Below are positions 23,345 to 33,640 of a stretch of DNA of 64,000 bases, in pieces; the first letter of the stretch is position 1; each line of letters begins with the position of its first letter. The position numbers and the translations under genes were made by a program. The notes under the pieces were generated by a model that was not told where the DNA came from, searched no databases, and saw only the letters and a list, made by a program, of their open reading frames with translations. The DNA is from Glutinoglossum americanum (Eukaryota > Ascomycota > Geoglossomycetes > Geoglossales > Geoglossaceae). The stretch is taken from contig JAGHQL010000112.1 in assembly GCA_020080175.1 (NCBI GenBank), forward strand, positions 1 to 64,000. Reading direction: 5' to 3'.

Positions 23345-25831
23345 ATGCGCTGTTGTCAACAGGCTGATTGCTCCTCCGACGACAGTGATGAGTCTGACAT
23401 TGAGAGCTGCTTCGACTCTGAGGATGAGGAGAGTGACCCTGATACCAATCCGACCGATGTTGATACTGATGTTGAGAGAGATAACAGGGCAAACATATCG
23501 TGGCTTCTCGATGAGAACAAAGATCACCTACCAGAATACTACCTTAATCAAGAGGATGAGTTCGACGAGTTCGAGTACATAGGCGAGGATTATAGCGACA
23601 ATAGCTGTCTCCTCTTAGATTTCATTGAGGAATGGTTTTCCCAGTAGGTATTATATGCTTTGTTCTATCTGCTGTCTCCTATGCATTAGATCAATCTAAC
23701 CAGTTCATAGATACTGCAAGTACATACACAAGGATTCTGAACGGACAATGGGGGATATCTCGCTCCACGTTATCAATACTTTCTTCGATTGGCTGCTCAA
23801 TCAGCGTTGAGGAAAGGGAGAGAGGAGAGTTCGCGATGTTCGGTTGGTTAACACCCTTGGGACATACTGGAAGGTCTTTCGACTTGTGCATGAGAGAGCG
23901 ACAGGTGAAAAGATTAGAGGAGAGATCAATTGAAAGATACATCGGGTAAGTCGCATTTCATACGCCCTTTGATCTTTTTTATAAGATAGGAGATCAATTA
24001 CTAATAGACGTTTGTGGTATCTCCGCAGATCCTGAGGAAACTAGTAAAGAAGTACAAGCTTATCAAGGAAAAGCGGGAGAAGATGGCAATGTACGTTGAG
24101 GATCTCGTAGAATACCTTCAGACCAACCTGACTACAACGAAGAAGCGATACACGCATGGCCAGCACCGCATTCAGCTTGCTCTGTTCTGCCAGCTTGCTG
24201 GTTTCTCCGGAAACCGCCCTCAAGCGCTCCTCAACCTCCGGTACCAGGACATCATCGTAACCTTACTTCGGGACCCGAACGGCAGCCTGTATCGGATCTT
24301 AATAGAATTCACATGCGAGTTCACAAAGCAATTTCTCGGTGTAAAAGATGCGTAAGTTTTGCGCCTGCTCTCCTCCCCTCCCCGTACGCCCTTTGTCTAT
24401 CTTCAGTTCAAGACACTGCTCACACTGACGCTAGGAACAAATTCCCCCTTCCTGAAATCATCTTTGATCCCTCTCTCATCCTCAGTCCACATGTCTTCCT
24501 CCTGGGCCTCATCTTTGCTAACCGAGCCTTCGCGGTCCCAAATCTCACGTCTGCTGAGCAACTGAGCAGACTGGATATTCGACCTGGCTATCAGCAGCTG
24601 GAATTGCTCTTAAAGTCGAGTATGCTCAACGTCCCTATCTTTCGGAAGTCAGTCAGGACAGGGTATGGGTACGAGATCTCACCACATGAGCCTTTGTCAT
24701 ATGCGACTCTGTTGTTGCTGATGAAGGCAGTCGGTGTCATCGCTGGGTTCCTGCAGCCTACACGTCCATACTGTCTCCGCTACGGCGCTGGTAATGAGTT
24801 TAATCAGAGCAGTGTGTACCATGTGTTTCCAAACCCACCCCTAGTTGAGACATGCTAATAACCCACGAACAGGTGATGTGAGTGATGCCCTCCAGAATAT
24901 GATGCTGCAGCATGCAAATATCGACACTTTAATCAAGCACTACCTCCCGAGGCGGGTCACTGCTGACATCCGGGCCATTGTCTCTGGTTACGAGCCCCAG
25001 AAGGATCTGATGCGGGCCGCCTGTCAGATGACACGATGGATCGATCCCAACCACCCACAAAACCTCACGCACGAGCAGTCCCAGTCCATTGATAATCACC
25101 ACCGACTCCGCCAGCTTCTCGCACAGCGCGCCAGGTGGAACCGTCGCTTCAAGGGTGCGGCCACGAAACAGCCTGGGTATGGAAGCCTCAGTAGCGACAT
25201 TGTTAATTTGAGGCAGCGATTAAGGGCTGCGCTACTTAAAAAGCTCCGAGATCAGTGGGACGTAGAGAACCCTGTAAACGAGGTCGAGTTACAGCTCTCT
25301 GGGTTGAAGTTCAACAATAACCCAGGTATCAAAGTGCAAGTGGTCGATAAGATGCCGCTGATGCAAATGTGCTTGGTTGAGACGGTCATGACCATGCCAG
25401 GTACGATGGTGGAGGAGGAGTTCCGTCGGTACAACGCTGCAATCGACGCCGTCGCTGCCTACTGCCACTTCCAGGAAGGCGGAGCTGTTGCCATGCCACG
25501 TGGGAGGCCACCGACTCAGGCCAAGAGAGCTTGCCCGCAGCTGGTGGCTGAGGACGCCGAGAAGCAAGCACTCAGCGCTGCTATGTTACTGGTGTTCACG
25601 GAGGAGAGACCTACCATCTGCTTTGTATGCTTAGGAGAAGCAAGTTTACCGTTTGAGAAGCGCGTGTATTCATTTGCGAGTCCAGGAGACCTGACCAAGC
25701 ACTTTAAGCGGAAACACTTGTCCAATATTAGAAGAGGAGATTGGATCGGGTGCAAGGTCTGTCGGATGTTCTTGAAGCACAAGATGCACCTTCAAAATCA
25801 TGCAGCTAGGATTCACGGAACAGTTTCTTAA
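23345..25831 (+). pseudogene. DUF3435 tyrosine recombinase (Starship-captain-like) with C2H2 tail, decayed
   Basis: An acidic N-terminus (about 100 residues from the ATG at 23345) leads into DISLHVINTFFDWLLNQR, then LGTYWKVFRLVHERATGEK, and introns at 23946-24028, 24352-24434 and 24812-24872. Next come the DUF3435/FluG core (LALFCQLAGFSGNRPQALL, then EIIFDPSLILSPHVFLLGL), RPYCLRYGAG and LQHANIDTLIKHYLPRR. These supply the Arg, the (Y/H)xxR-like and the Tyr elements of a tyrosine recombinase. The C-terminus carries two C2H2 zinc fingers (CFVCLG...HFKRKH; CKVCRMF...HAARIH). The family includes the captains that move Starship elements, but this zinc-finger-tailed subtype also occurs outside them. 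Two in-frame TGA codons (23818 and 23931) interrupt the second exon, each one step from CGA, so the copy is probably dead. Confidence 0.82.
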
Positions 25832-25991
25832 CGTACCTTGGAGATGGGAAGGACATGGATGCATTTGGAGATGATTTCTTTTTACTTTGTAAATAGAATA
25901 TTATAGCATGCAATTCCACATTTGAAACAAACTTTCTATAACCTGTACTATCCCTAATCTCCTTAATGCATAAGTTTTACACTTGCCCTTT

Positions 25992-26654
25992 TGTTACGGT
26001 GGCCACCGGGTAAGGGCCCGGCCGGCCAATGAACAAGCTAAGGAGGAGGGCTAGCCCTAAAGGAAGGCCGGCGGAGCATAGGGGAAGTCACCCTTATACG
26101 TAATACACTAGGCCCACGACATATGAGCAGGGCCCACAGGGGCCCGCTAGCGACGTCATAAGGAATGCAACATGGAAGCACAGCCAACGGCAGAAGGGCT
26201 GCGCGCCAACAACGTCATAAGGAACTCCACATGGGAGCACGGCCGGCGGCAAAGGAACCGCACGCACGTCATGAGGAACTCCACATGGGAGCATGGCCAG
26301 AGGTGAAGGAACCACACGTATGTATAGGCAAAGGACATTAGCTAAGAGGCCCGCACAGGGCCAATAGGTAATCACCACTAGCCAATTGTAGAAGGACTGG
26401 GTGGGCTCCTGCTCCCGAGCCTCTCAGGGCTATTAGTATATATAGAAGGCCGAGGAGGGCCCGGAAGGGGACCTCATCGGTCAATACCTAGAAACCGCCT
26501 AGACAGACTAGCAAGACTAATAGACTTATCTCCTCCACCGTACCACGTGGCTGGCCCCTCCCGTTCTTTCGTGACCCGCCCTCTAGGGCTAGCTTAGCCC
26601 TGACGCCTGCGGCACCCAGGCACTCGCGGCCCACTTATATAAGCAGCCGTTACA
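25992..26654 (+). mobile_element. Solo LTR of a probable Gypsy-type retrotransposon
   Basis: A 663-bp unit starts TGTTACGG and ends CCGTTACA, giving the TG...CA form with 8-bp inverted ends. It is flanked by identical 5-bp target duplications (CCTTT at 25987-25991 and 26655-26659). A TATA-like TATATATAG near 26437 suggests a U3-R-U5 order on the plus strand. Short internal repeats (GGAACTCCACATGGGAG units) lie in the U3 part. No internal coding region remains, so this is a recombination remnant. The perfect target duplication suggests a fairly young insertion. Confidence 0.85.
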
Positions 26655-26749
26655 CCTTTCCATTGTCAAAAATTTTCTCTTTATCTACTGTAAGAAGCGC
26701 TGCTCATAAGGAAGTCAGTAACACATTTCTGTACAAGATCTTTTACCGG

Positions 26750-26900
26750 CACCTATAGGAGCCTTCAGGGGGAAAATCCCCTGTGGGCGGATGCTTCCCA
26801 GTACATATAGAAGCCCTTAGGGAAATTTCCCCTGCGGGCAGACACTTCCCGGCGCCTACAGGAGCCCTCAGGGGATTTTTCCCCTATGGAAATCTTCCCT
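26750..26900 (+). repeat. Three imperfect copies of a ~58-bp repeat
   Basis: The units share the order GGCACCTATAGGAGCC, then CCTTCAGGGGGAAA, then TCCCCTGTGGGC and ATGCTTCCC. Each contains a small inverted repeat (AGGGG...CCCCT). Confidence 0.65.
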
Positions 26901-26924
26901 GGAGAGAGACGCTTCTGTGAAAAA

Positions 26925-27285
26925 AGGAGCGGCTAGAGAAGCTAGGAGCCTAAGTAGCGTGATGGAGGCTAGAGTGGCTAGGGCAGAACGGAGCTAGAGA
27001 ACTTAAGCGATCAGAGAAGCCAGGTGGCTAAAGAAGCTAGGTGGCCAAAGAAACTAGGTAACTAGAGAAATTAGGTGGTTAGAGAAGCTTGGTGGCCAGA
27101 GAAACTAAGCGAGCGGTCAGAGTAGTGGAGGATCAAGGGGGCTAGAGCATGGAGGCGGCTGGAGCATAGGAGTGGCTGGAGCTTTCGAGTGCATGGAAGT
27201 GAGCGGCTAGAGCATGAAGGAGGCTAGGCAACAGGAATGGCTGAAGGATTCGGGAGACTAGAGCATTCGAGAGGCTAGAGCATTG
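26925..27285 (+). repeat. GCTAGAGAAGCTAGGTGGC-type minisatellite, degenerate
   Basis: A long series of short related units (GCTAGAGAAG, CTAGGTGGCC, GGCTAGAGCAT) runs without interruption from the end of the 58-bp repeats into the 66-bp array. It has no coding signal of its own. Confidence 0.55.
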
Positions 27286-27287
27286 AG

Positions 27288-27560
27288 GTGGCCGGAGAAA
27301 AGAAGGGGCTGGAGCAAATAAGTGACCGGAGCACAGAGGTGGCCAGAGCAAAGAAGGGGCTGGAGCATGTGAGCAGCCAGATCATGAAGGTGGCCGGAGC
27401 AGAAAAGGGGCTGGAGTATGTAAGTGGTCAGAGCATGGAGGTGGCCGGAGCAGAGAAGGGGCTGGAGCATGTGAGCAGCCAGATCATGGAGGTGGCCGGA
27501 GCAGAGAAGGGGCTGGAGCATGTAAGTGGTCAGAGCATGGAAGCGGCTGGAGTATCTGAG
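27288..27560 (+). repeat. 66-bp coding-compatible minisatellite
   Basis: About four copies of a 66-bp unit keep one frame open, encoding a 22-residue repeat with the core EVAGAEKGLEHVSSQIM. The period is a multiple of three, so the open frame may be only a by-product of the array. No start context or splice pattern supports a real gene. Confidence 0.6.
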
Positions 27561-28145
27561 AGGCCAAGGTATGGAGATACTGGGGGTATTGACTCATCAT
27601 CCTCATGCTCTAGCCATTCGATTGCTCTGGCCGCTTCCAAGCTCCAGTCACGCTCGAGGAGCCCAATGTAGCCTCAAAGGATAACATCTGGGGAGTCAAA
27701 ATCGGACCTTGATTTAAATAGCTCATCGTTCTCATGCTCCAGCCACTCAATTGCTTTGGCCGCTTCCATGCTCCGGCCGCTCAACTTCTCTAGATTAGAT
27801 TGGTTGAGTGCTGCTATCGCAGAGCCAGAAATGGCTCCCACAAAAATAGTCTGCTCTAAAAAAAAATACAGATATGGGGACCTATGGTAGCGGGATCTTG
27901 GTTCTAAGAGCCTAGCAGTCTAAAAGTGGAGGAGGGGCCATTTTTGGAGGAGGGGGCCGATAATGGGGGGAGGGGTCTTTTTTTGTGGGGGGAGCAAAAC
28001 CGAAAACCGGAAACCGAAAATCGAAAACCGCCAATCGTCAATAGCAAACTGTATTTTATCTCTAGTTGCCCTGCCAGGGAATCCATTAATAAAAACTAGT
28101 GTATCAACCAGAGTATGCTATATTGTATACTATCAGAAAGACAAA
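27561..28145. other. Intergenic between minisatellites and MADS-like gene
   Basis: Contains degenerate copies of a CTCATGCTCCAGCCACTC-type unit and a G-rich then CCGAAAACCG-type simple repeat at 27915-28040. No gene is seen. Confidence 0.45.
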
Positions 28146-28445
28146 ATGACAACAAAGTTAAAGAAAGCAACAGACGAAAAATTTCGCAAACGAAAAAACA
28201 ATATTTTAAAGAAAGGGAACGAGTTACGGTTACTTTGTGAAGCAGATGTCTTCATCCTGTTGTATCGCAAGGGTAGATATTATACTTACACGTCAACGGA
28301 TCAACCTTCCTGGCCTTCTTCTTTGAAAAAGATCGTAAGGATCACTTGTTTCTATATTACTTATCAAATGCTGATAGCATGTGTAGGACCAAAGCTATCC
28401 TATTCCTGTTAAAAAGACTCCTGCGGAATTTAATCAAGGGCCGAG
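28146..28445 (+). CDS. MADS-box-like (SRF-type) small protein, partial model
   Basis: The ATG at 28146 opens a short basic protein. Residues 11-45 read KFRKRKNNILKKGNELRLL, then CEADVFILLYRKGRYYTY. This fits the MADS pattern (FxKRKxxxxKKxxELxxLCxxxV). Exon 1 (28146-28334) joins exon 2 (28387-28445) across a 52-bp GT-AG intron, giving DQSYPIPVKKTPAEF after the box. A GTGAG donor at 28446 suggests at least one more exon, which I could not place. MADS proteins are DNA-binding dimers; this form is shorter than Mcm1/Rlm1 types and diverges at the DNA-contacting N-arm. Its place in the accessory block suggests a lineage-specific family rather than a core regulator. Confidence 0.62.
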
Positions 28446-28692
28446 GTGAGAATGCAGGAGATGAAATGTGATGGTACCTCTAGCCTTTATTGATTGCATG
28501 AGCTGGTACTTAGCTGTAGGAGGAAGTTATCAGTCATTGGGTAGGGTGGCTTATGTAAAAAAATAATTCATATCGGTGCATACGTCTTTGAATACTAAAC
28601 TAGCACAATAAACTAGCAAAAGAATGAGAGATGTTCAATTTAATAGTTTGCGATAAAGGAAAGTGGATATCAGAATTCAAGGGCTTCATGCT

Positions 28693-29399
28693 TTACTTGC
28701 TTGCAGCTCTCTTTCTTTTGCTGCTGACTTGCATTTTTCTTGCTCGTAATCCTTCAATCTCTGCCTCTAATTGTGTGATCCTTACTTTCTGCTGCTCTAA
28801 AAGCTCTAGGCACAGTGAGCAAATAAACGAGCATAAAATAAAGTAACTGAGGAAGTCACTCACTTTAAACAGAATGTAACATCAGTAAACACAGTTTTAG
28901 CTCATCTCCGATCAAGTATTTTCCTGGCGTTTTCCCAGACGCCTTGGCTTCGAGACGCATTATCACATCTGGCTAAATTAGTAAGAAATCAGGTATAGAA
29001 TCAGTAAAGTGTACATTCAAGCAAGTTTTCTCGTGAGTCGTTCTCCGGTATAGAGATCTGAGTCTGAGACTTCTGTAGACCCTGGAGATTGATGTTAGGT
29101 GACTTGAATATGTACGATATAGTATGAAATTCGACTCATCTAGTACATACCAGACTCTCTACTAGGACATCATCTTGTATCATATCAATGAGCTCCACCG
29201 GTTCCATTGGGGTTTTGGGGCTCTGGGCAGGTTAGCCGCTATGTCTAATACATCACATACAAAAATAACGTACGCTGAATGGGTCTGTAGGAGATTCTGA
29301 TCCTGTCATGTTTGGTCGAGAAGCCTGAGAGGTCATGTTTTCCGCAGTTACCAGTAAGAAAGGTTGAAATCTCTTGTTGAGCCGTACATATCGGTCCAT
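28693..29399 (-). CDS. Small multi-exon coiled-coil protein, unknown
   Basis: The reverse strand shows a chain of coding-like exons with GT-AG borders. ATG 29399 starts MDRYVRLNKRFQPFLL; then come PMEPVELIDMIQDDVLVE, PDVIMRLEAKASGKTPG and GDELKLCLL. A last exon with heptad-like sequence (LLEQQKVRITQLEAEIEGL) ends at 28693-28695. The fourth junction is unclear and may hold a stop. I do not recognise the family. The C-terminal coiled coil resembles in style the small reverse gene at 40160-40480. Confidence 0.45.
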
Positions 29400-29539
29400 G
29401 GTGGGTGGGAGGAGCGGCCTTTTATGTTTTTCATTGCAAAAGCTCTGAACCTTTTGGCCCGTAGCTGACGTGTCCCATATGACTGCCCCTTTAACTTGCT
29501 ACTCTGCTCCAGTGCCAGGGTATCTTGATCGGAGGAGAT

Positions 29540-30235
29540 CGGAGGAAGGTAGGCTGGTAGTATCTGTCGGCCCTTGATTTGGGACGACTAATAATAGATA
29601 CTATCATCAGGGGGGCTGCATTGGGGGCGTGTGTTAGTGCATCTGGCTGGATTATACCATCTCCTTTTCGAAGATTCTTGGGCCAACTGTGAAGCTGCTA
29701 CCCGCTTCCTGTATGGTGATAGGTGTTTTGATAGGGTGTATGACAAGTGTGGTGTGTGAAGTGAAACGAAATGCCATCATAGTGGGGCCTGCTACAGCTC
29801 CCGTTGTCTAAATCCCCCTGATTCCTCAATATGATACCTGGCGCGTACAGAGCTGAACTAAGGCAGATCCCTTACCAATTAGGTGTACATCACTTATCGC
29901 ACCTTGTCAAATCGCCTGGATGTCCATCAAAGACTCATCCATCCCTGTAATTCCTGAATGGCTGAGCATGCTGCCTATCGCATGAAAGGGGAAAGCGTAG
30001 AATCGGAAGGCACTGCTTCCCGCTTATCGACTACCCATACACCTTGTAGGCAGCTTGTCATCCCCTTAAGACTGCATAATCGCCTTTGGGTATCAAAACG
30101 CTGAGCCGTAGATCAGCGTCAGGCAGCAGTCGCCATCTTGCACAGGATTTGTAGCATCCGGCTCGATGCAATGATACTTCCCACATCAGAGGTCAGAGAA
30201 TCCAGTAACTGACGTGTCCCCATAATAAGTTTAGT
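29540..30235. repeat. Copy A of a diverged ~700-bp direct repeat
   Basis: Aligned by eye with copy B (30315-30975), the two share many ordered blocks: CTGATTTGGGAC, GCATTGGGGGCGTG/GTATTGAAGGGGCGTG, GATTCTTGG, GTGAAGTGAAAC, GAAATGCC, GGCACTGC, and CATCAGAGGTCAGAGAATCCAG. No protein is recognised in either copy. Confidence 0.6.
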
Positions 30236-30314
30236 TGGTATGAAGGGCATACTGTGCCTCACTGGCGTCCCTATCCGTATCTTCTGAAAGTGCCGTGCTT
30301 CCGCCTCCGACTGG

Positions 30315-30975
30315 AGAAAGGCAAGATGGCCTGTTGATAGTATCTATTGACTCCTGATTTGGGACCTCGACTTTGCTTTATGACGAAGGCCACCAATAAC
30401 CCTATCATTAGGAGGGTGTATTGAAGGGGCGTGTTAGTACAGCTGACCTGCTCGTGCATTATCTCCCTTTCGAGGATTCTTGGACCGGCCGTTAGACTGC
30501 GGCCTATAGGGGCAAGGTATTTTAATAGATACGAGAAGAGTTGTGGGTGAAGTGAAACCGAAATGCCGTTACGCTGAGGCCCGCCACGGCTCCGGTTGGG
30601 TCTAGATCCCCGAGCTCCTCTGGATTGGGGGTAGGTCCTCCATCACTCCGGCATACGTCACCAATTACGCCTCGTCAAACCGCCCTGATGCTGTCAGGGA
30701 TACTCTCAGCATCCTAATACAAGACTCTATTCCTGTACCCCTGGATGGCAAAACGTGCTGCGTCATACAGTAGAGAAAAGCATAAAACAATCAGATGGCA
30801 CTGCCTCCTTCTCTTTGACCACCCACACACCATTGTCAAGGCCTACAGAGGGAAGGCGGTTAAGTGTACGCCATCCATTGTACCTTGCTGGGTTGCCTTG
30901 ATATTGCCGTGGTGCATCCCGCATCAGGGGTCAGAGAATCCAGCAGCTGACGTATTGTCTTTGCACAAGATAACA
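30315..30975. repeat. Copy B of a diverged ~700-bp direct repeat
   Basis: Second member of the pair described at 29540. The order of shared blocks is kept, with many small gaps and substitutions, so the duplication is old or was sped up by C-to-T mutation. Confidence 0.6.
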
Positions 30976-31266
30976 CTTAGGCAAGACTCTTCTGTCCCCA
31001 TGACACTTGCGCGGCAAAGCACGCTGGCTTGTCATATTGAAGAGGGAGCAGAAGGATCGATAATGCCATCTCCTCACCATTGACCAGTTTTCTATTTTTG
31101 TAAGCAGCTCTATCTTCATATGTAAGACTCCGCAGATCTAGATTAGGCAGCACTCATGTTGTCTAGGGCTTCACTCTCTGAATGGATCGCCTGGCGACGG
31201 GATGCTGTAGATTTCTTCTGTGCATGCTCCTGCGTCCAAATTTAAGGATTCACAGCTTCCCATCCA

Positions 31267-33290
31267 TCACTCAGATGAAACCTTGTCAGTGATCTTAGTG
31301 GTCATGGCCCGTCGAGCCTGTGTACGGCGTTTGTAATGAAGTATACGTCGACGACTAATCACGGTTGGGCCTTTGTGACTCGAGGCTGAGTTTCTCGCAG
31401 CTACTTCATTTTGTTCCGTTGTCTCGACCTCCTTCACCGATTGCGTGAGCTCCACCGGTCAATTAGGTTGGGACGCTGCGTCATTGCAATCGCTCGATTG
31501 AATAGACCATAGGCTCTGCTTGAAAAAATGAACCACGGAATATCGTTCTCCCTTCCAGTATGACACAAAGTGCCTGAGGAGGCTACCTCGTATTTCAACG
31601 ATCGACTCAGGAGGCATGGGTACCCGGATCCCTAGCTGAGGCAAACAGAAATCCCTACCGGCGAAGTCCCCAAACACACCTATCCAGGCCCACCCCCCAG
31701 TCCAATCACCCGAGTCCACATGTTCCTCGGTCAGACTGTTGATAAGAACAGCGCGGAGAGGAAACAACTTGTCTGCCTCATCCCGAGTGGTGGCCACCTT
31801 CGCCGCCAGATCTAAGTCTTTGTAGGCAGCAGCATATTCATGTCGTGTTTTGGGGTCAATGATTTGAAACAACAGATCGACTGATTGCGTCAATGGGCCG
31901 AGTGACTTCAAAAGTCAGGTTCTGTATCGCATCGCGTAGGAGCCGTCCTTGGGATTCGATCTGGTACCACCCTTGAGCATGTCCTTGGTGAGAATGGGCC
32001 CGTTTCGTTTTCCGAGCTCTGGCCATGTCCCCCAATGGTATACCCCGCAATGGCCATAGGGCGGTTGGAGGTGAGGGTTCTGCTCCACCCACCATTTGTG
32101 ATGCGTGTGGCGGCAATCATCAACTACAGGCGGAGGTTGCGAATATGCATATCCATGCAGGTTTTTCGTGATGTGACGTAAATAGTTATTACCCTCCTCG
32201 TAGCCTTAAGATTCTTCCAGCCAGTTTGGGAAGACGGCAAGGACAGGGATATTGTTTTTATCTCTGGCGATAAAACTGGTATCAGCGGGTGTCTGATCGT
32301 ACAGTCGTTCCGCAGCCCACAAACGGCGATGGAAAGAGTGCTCTCTTGCTAGCCATTCGTCGTATGTGAGCATGGCTGGTGCATTCGAGCGCTTCTTCGG
32401 TGTATTCAAGTGCTTCTGCTTAGACTCGCTAGTATTGTCGAACAAAAGCTCGATTGCTGCCTGGCGACTCGATGCATGTTTGAGCTCCTAGTGACCGATT
32501 AGCACAATGGAAGTCTTTGGAGCTAGGGTCAACCCACTGAACTCGGGAAACGATTGTTGGGTTTCCGTCCTGCTTGATATTCTACTGTATCATAAAAAAA
32601 TTCTATACCGGGCTTCACAATATACCTCGTGAGATATTCATTACGATATTCCGTATACCAGTCAGGGTCGATATCATCCACGAACAATCCATGTTGTTGG
32701 GCATCCTCAATGCCTTGGCTTATAGCTGCTTTGGCCGGGCCGTTATTTAAAGTGGCAGGATCGTTGATATCGATCCAGGGAAAGCGATCGATGCGAACGG
32801 GCTGAAATAGGCCTGGGATATTCTTTGTGGCAGACTCCCTGGGAGGGTATCCAATCGGTCGGATCTCTTGAAACCTATCACATCATGAATTAGCTTATTG
32901 TATTCAACTTGTAAGAATGAAAAGGAGGGTAAACCGTGTGCCACTAATGGGTCTAAATCTGTCTCGTACATTGCGCGCGAACGCAGAGATACCGCCAGCC
33001 AGTTGAGCAAGAAGCCACGGTGGATTCTCAAGGCCGTGAACCTCCATTTCATGTGTCGGGGGTGCATTGGGGTCTCTGGCCACAGCAGCCCCACGTCTAA
33101 CCATGATAACCTAGTGATCAATAAGAGATAAATGTAAAAAGAAAGCCTAATACATGGGAATCAGTCAGAAGGGTATCTCGGACGAGCTTCGGACACGACG
33201 CAAACCAATTCAAGATTCCCGCGCGATGTGTGACTCAGAACCAAAGGACTAAAGGCCGTGCATACCTGACTGTTCCATCGACGAACATAG
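31267..33290 (-). pseudogene. 2OG-Fe(II) dioxygenase-like gene (TET/JBP-like fold), decayed
   Basis: From about 33290 downwards, spliced pieces read MFVDGTVR, VARDPNAPPTHEMEVHGL, FQEIRPIGYPPRESATK, FPWIDINDPATLNNGP and DDIDPDWYTEYRNEYLTR. A single long frame then runs from 32450 to 31267. It contains LTEEHVDSGDW, WIGVFGDFAGRDFCLPQLG, RGSLLRHFV and GERYSVVHF. This gives the HxD...H...R signature of double-stranded beta-helix 2OG-Fe(II) oxygenases, with the LG.F.G..LCLP.LG core seen in TET/JBP-like fungal families. The final frame is cut by TAA 32206, TGA 31915 and TGA 31459, each one transition from CAA or CGA, while the frame itself is never shifted. Substrate is unknown; in the TET/JBP group it is a methylated base in DNA, but this assignment is inference. 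Confidence 0.68.
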
Positions 33291-33487
33291 CATCCGACCC
33301 CCGAAACCATGGCTTCACTCGTGAGGCGCGAGGTGCGGAAGGATAGATGAAGGAGAGTTTTCGGTGGCGAGCGGCTACGCCGCCTCTTTGATGTGGCTCA
33401 GTTGTAGCTAACCCACATGCCAAGCCCCTGCACGCTTCTGGTCACTATACAACTCCCCCATCTGTTCAAAAATAGCTCCGGCTACAT

Positions 33488-33640
33488 CGACCATATGCTT
33501 TTACCGACTTCATGATTTTATACAAGTGGTGGATCAAATCCGGAAGCGTGAAGTAGAGAATGCTTGCAATGACTTCATTGATCGAACGGCTATCTGTGAT
33601 TTAGCTTCATCCTTCCATGACAAACACTACCGACTCTCCT
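33488..33640 (+). pseudogene. 5' fragment of the APH-like kinase gene (duplicate)
   Basis: This piece matches 38285-38440, the upstream region and first codons of the kinase. Shared words include ATGATTT, ATACAAGTG, TGCTTGCAATGACTTCATTG and TAGCTTCATCC. The kinase ATG is GTG here. It ends where the next gene begins, and that gene's first ATG (33617) lies inside this duplicate. Confidence 0.7.
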
